7,625 nucleotides of DNA from assembly GCA_002391425.1 (NCBI GenBank), contig DGEZ01000097.1, positions 1-7,625 on the forward strand, written 5' to 3'. Positions 5,899 to 7,625 of this stretch are shown here, one piece after another. The stretch is from Micrococcales bacterium UBA3913. Lineage in GTDB: Bacteria > Actinomycetota > Actinomycetes > Actinomycetales > Microbacteriaceae. Under the pieces are notes generated by a model that searched no databases, had not been told where the DNA came from, and saw only the letters and a program-made list of their open reading frames with translations. The translations under genes were made by a program, and so were the position numbers. Numbering within the stretch: position 1 is the stretch's first letter; every line of letters starts with the position of its first letter.

Positions 5899-7353
5899 TT
5901 AGGCGCTCTCGGCGAGTGTCTTCGCAGAGCGCACCGGGAACAGCAGGATGAGACCAGCGAGCAAGACGAGAGCAATCCCGACGATCCCGAAAATCTGTGA
6001 ACCGCCGAGGGTGACACACACGGAGAAGGCGAGGGGGGACAGAAAACTGACTGCACGCCCGGTCGTTGCATACAGCCCGAATACCTCTCCCTCCTTGCCC
6101 GCTGGGGTGAGGCGTGCCAGGAAGGTGCGGCTGGCGGATTGTGCGGGACCGACAAAGATGCACAGCAGAAGCCCGAACACCCAGAACAGCCACGACCCGG
6201 CTCCCGCGAGTCCCCCGATGAACACGACGCTCGCGAACGCGACCATCCCGATGAGGGATCCGACAATGATCGGCTTTGCTCCGGTGCGATCCTCCAGGAA
6301 TCCAAAACCGGCGGTGGCGAGTCCGGCTACGACGTTGGCAACGATCGCGAAGACGATCACGAGAGTATCGCTGAATCCGAAGCTCACCGACGCCAGGACG
6401 CCACCGAAGGTGAACACGCCGGCCAATCCGTCTCGGAACACGGCGCTCGCGATCAAGAACATCAGGATGTTGCGGTCATTGCGCCACAGTCGGCCGATGT
6501 CGCGCACCAATTCCGCATACGAGGCGAAGAAACCCGACCGTTTCCGTGTTCCCACAGACGCGGGTTCGGGCACCAGAAAGAATGTGGGCAGGCTGAATAG
6601 GAGTGTCCACACCGCGCACAACAACGCCACGGCGCGATAGCGTGTCCCGTCGTCGGAGGAGACCCCGAACCAGCCGACGTCGGGGAACACGAATCCGACG
6701 AGCACGATTGTCAGCAGGACGATCCCACCCAGGTACCCGCTGGCCCATCCGATTCCCGACACCCTGCCGACGGTGCGCGGCGTGGAGACGGACAGCAGCA
6801 GGGAGTTGTAGTTGACGGACCCCAGCTCGAAGAAAATGTTCCCGATGGCAATCAGGGCGATGCCGAACCAGAGCATGCTCTCGCGCGGCTCAACAAACCA
6901 AAGTGCCGCCATGCTGGCGATGACCAGCGTCGTCCACACGGCGAGCATCTTGCGATGGTTGCCGCCGGTGTCGGATTGCCGTCCCGTTGCCGGAGCGAGG
7001 ATGGCCACCAGTATTCCTGCCAGGGAAAGCCCCCAACCCAGCCATGCACTGTGATCGGCGAGTACCTGGTCGAGGCGCGCGGCAGAAAGCGTTTCAGCAT
7101 TATCCACAAATGCGGAACTGGTCAGCCACACGGTGATCACGAAGGTGGTGACGACGGCATTGAAGGCGGAGCTGCCCCAGTCCCACGACGCCCAGGCTGC
7201 TACGCGCCAGATGGGAATGCGTGTGTGGGCAGTGCGTGCGGGGTCTGCAGCCGTGGGCAGAGCCTCGGTGTGCGCGAAGACGGGGGGACTAAAGGAGCTC
7301 TCACGGTCCGTCGGATCCTCATGGGATGCGGATGAAGATTCGAGGTCTGCCAT
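5899..7353 (-). CDS. MFS transporter, UMF1/Atg22-like family
   Basis: This 484-residue integral membrane protein is a major facilitator superfamily carrier. About 45 polar residues at the N-terminus precede the first membrane span, and roughly a dozen hydrophobic spans follow. The block WASWDWGSSAFNAVVTTFV (54-72) is the family signature usually seen as YDWGNSAYN/YATT. After the next span, APATGRQSDTGGNHRKML matches the MFS loop 2-3 motif GxLADRxGxRR in altered form, and the second half repeats it as FLEDRTGAKP. The fold therefore has the usual 6+6 organisation. Proteins of this type are annotated as UMF1-family permeases; the yeast relative Atg22 exports amino acids from vacuoles, but the bacterial substrate is not known and I do not assign one. 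The ATG is 6 nt after TAGTCT, suggesting a leaderless mRNA. Confidence 0.85.
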   Translation of the reverse strand: MADLESSSASHEDPTDRESSFSPPVFAHTEALPTAADPARTAHTRIPIWRVAAWASWDWGSSAFNAVVTTFVITVWLTSSAFVDNAETLSAARLDQVLADHSAWLGWGLSLAGILVAILAPATGRQSDTGGNHRKMLAVWTTLVIASMAALWFVEPRESMLWFGIALIAIGNIFFELGSVNYNSLLLSVSTPRTVGRVSGIGWASGYLGGIVLLTIVLVGFVFPDVGWFGVSSDDGTRYRAVALLCAVWTLLFSLPTFFLVPEPASVGTRKRSGFFASYAELVRDIGRLWRNDRNILMFLIASAVFRDGLAGVFTFGGVLASVSFGFSDTLVIVFAIVANVVAGLATAGFGFLEDRTGAKPIIVGSLIGMVAFASVVFIGGLAGAGSWLFWVFGLLLCIFVGPAQSASRTFLARLTPAGKEGEVFGLYATTGRAVSFLSPLAFSVCVTLGGSQIFGIVGIALVLLAGLILLFPVRSAKTLAESA

Positions 7354-7359
7354 GGGCTA

Positions 7360-7365
7360 AGACTA
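7360..7365 (-). promoter_or_regulatory. -10 element of the MFS gene, leaderless-type
   Basis: TAGTCT on the minus strand ends exactly 6 nt before the MFS ATG, and no Shine-Dalgarno sequence lies in between. No good -35 is seen. A short palindrome (7368-7379) sits in the place of the promoter spacer. Confidence 0.55.
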
Positions 7366-7367
7366 AT

Positions 7368-7379
7368 CACCTGGAGGTG
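7368..7379. repeat. Short palindrome upstream of the MFS -10
   Basis: CACCT and AGGTG form 5-base arms around 2 bases, two bases upstream of the TAGTCT -10. It could be an operator for the MFS gene or for the divergent HAD gene, but it is short enough to be chance. Confidence 0.3.
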
Positions 7380-7420
7380 TCCGAGAAGTTAACGATACGG
7401 GCCTCGCTGGGTCGTGATCA

Positions 7421-7426
7421 TAGGAT
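7421..7426 (+). promoter_or_regulatory. -10 element of the right-end HAD gene, leaderless-type
   Basis: TAGGAT ends exactly 6 nt before the ATG at 7433. The intervening GGGAGA is purine-rich, but it ends next to the ATG, too close to act as a normal ribosome-binding site. No -35 is apparent. Confidence 0.5.
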
Positions 7427-7432
7427 GGGAGA

Positions 7433-7583
7433 ATGCACGAGCCCACGATCGATCTGTCCGCGCTATCGGGGCGCAGTTTTGGCGCAGTCCTCTTCGACAA
7501 CGATGGCACCTTGGTCGACTCTATTGCCGCGGTCGAGGCGTGCTGGCAGCAATGGGCACGCGAGTATGGTGTCAACCCCGCAC
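7433..7583 (+). CDS. HAD-family hydrolase (N-terminal fragment, ends at adapter)
   Basis: Fifty genuine codons of a HAD phosphatase remain. Motif I is VLFDNDGTLVDS (19-30) with nucleophile Asp22 and Asp24, followed by the start of the cap helix, AAVEACWQQWAREYGV (32-47). The FDNDGT form and the W-x-x-W-A-x-x-Y/F-G-V pattern are common in small sugar-phosphate or glycerol-phosphate phosphatases of actinomycetes, but substrate cannot be assigned from the fragment. The true gene should run about 210-230 residues. The frame stays open past 7583, but those residues (VSYTHLTLPTQRV) are translated adapter and must not be counted. It is divergent from the MFS gene, with 79 bases between the starts. 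Confidence 0.8.
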
Positions 7584-7625
7584 CTGTCTCTTATACACAT
7601 CTGACGCTGCCGACGCAGAGGGTAG
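7584..7625. other. Illumina Nextera (Tn5 transposase) adapter sequence, not genomic
   Basis: Bases 7584-7602 read CTGTCTCTTATACACATCT, the exact complement of the 19-bp Tn5 mosaic end used in Nextera libraries. The next 13 bases, GACGCTGCCGACG (7603-7615), are the exact continuation of the Nextera read-1 adapter, whose next base would be A. The last ten bases resemble an i5 index and its flank with two mismatches. The contig was therefore extended through the insert end into adapter. Genomic sequence should be trusted only up to about 7583. Confidence 0.97.

Noticed and set aside
7584..7602. Tn5 end as a genuine transposon insertion
   Set aside because: The hyperactive mosaic end is an engineered sequence and is followed directly by the Nextera read-1 adapter rather than IS50 DNA, so it is a library artefact.
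1..7625. A previously undescribed multi-gene system (defence island, biosynthetic cluster, mobile element)
   Set aside because: Every gene of size belongs to a recognised family in ordinary actinobacterial context. There is no transposase, integrase, direct-repeat array, toxin-antitoxin pair or cluster of unknown genes.

Overview
The window is high-GC, densely coded DNA from an actinomycete (Actinomycetota). The evidence is the gene content and order: fhaA-fhaB-pstP with tRNA-Leu next to fhaA, the mycobacterial-type bifunctional dCTP deaminase/dUTPase, a FurA/CatR-type regulator joined to a catalase gene, and TANNNT -10 boxes placed directly before start codons. Genus cannot be fixed from the sequence alone. 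Both ends cut a gene. The right end is not native DNA: from base 7584 on it is Illumina Nextera (Tn5) adapter.

Layout. Bases 1-1823 (minus strand) hold an operon of two FHA-domain proteins and the start of a PP2C phosphatase. This is the signalling block that in actinomycetes normally continues into rodA/ftsW, pbpA, pknA and pknB and controls cell-wall growth and division. A divergent tRNA-Leu(CAG) follows, with a strong hairpin terminator. Bases 2206-2973 (minus) hold tRNA-Gly(CCC) followed by a HAD-family phosphatase. dcd (plus strand, 3189-3794) makes dUMP from dCTP. It converges on katA, a small-subunit haem catalase (minus, 3900-5351). katA overlaps the end of its upstream neighbour, a FurA-like peroxide/metal regulator, by 8 bases, and an AT-rich inverted repeat lies over the furA promoter. 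A UMF1/Atg22-like MFS transporter follows (minus, 5899-7353). A divergent second HAD hydrolase begins at 7433 and is lost at the adapter after 50 codons.

How the genes work together. Two units have a clear shared role. One is phospho-signalling: PstP reverses Ser/Thr kinase phosphorylation, and FhaA and FhaB read phosphothreonine. The other is peroxide defence: FurA probably represses its own promoter and therefore katA. The remaining genes look like independent housekeeping units.

I found no sign of a new multi-gene system, mobile element, CRISPR array or phage gene. The points most worth a second look are the adapter at the right end, four start codons each exactly 6 nt downstream of a -10-like hexamer (leaderless mRNAs), and the FurA-type operator. 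No gene-free stretch exceeds 300 bases; the longest, 2974-3188, holds only promoter-like elements.
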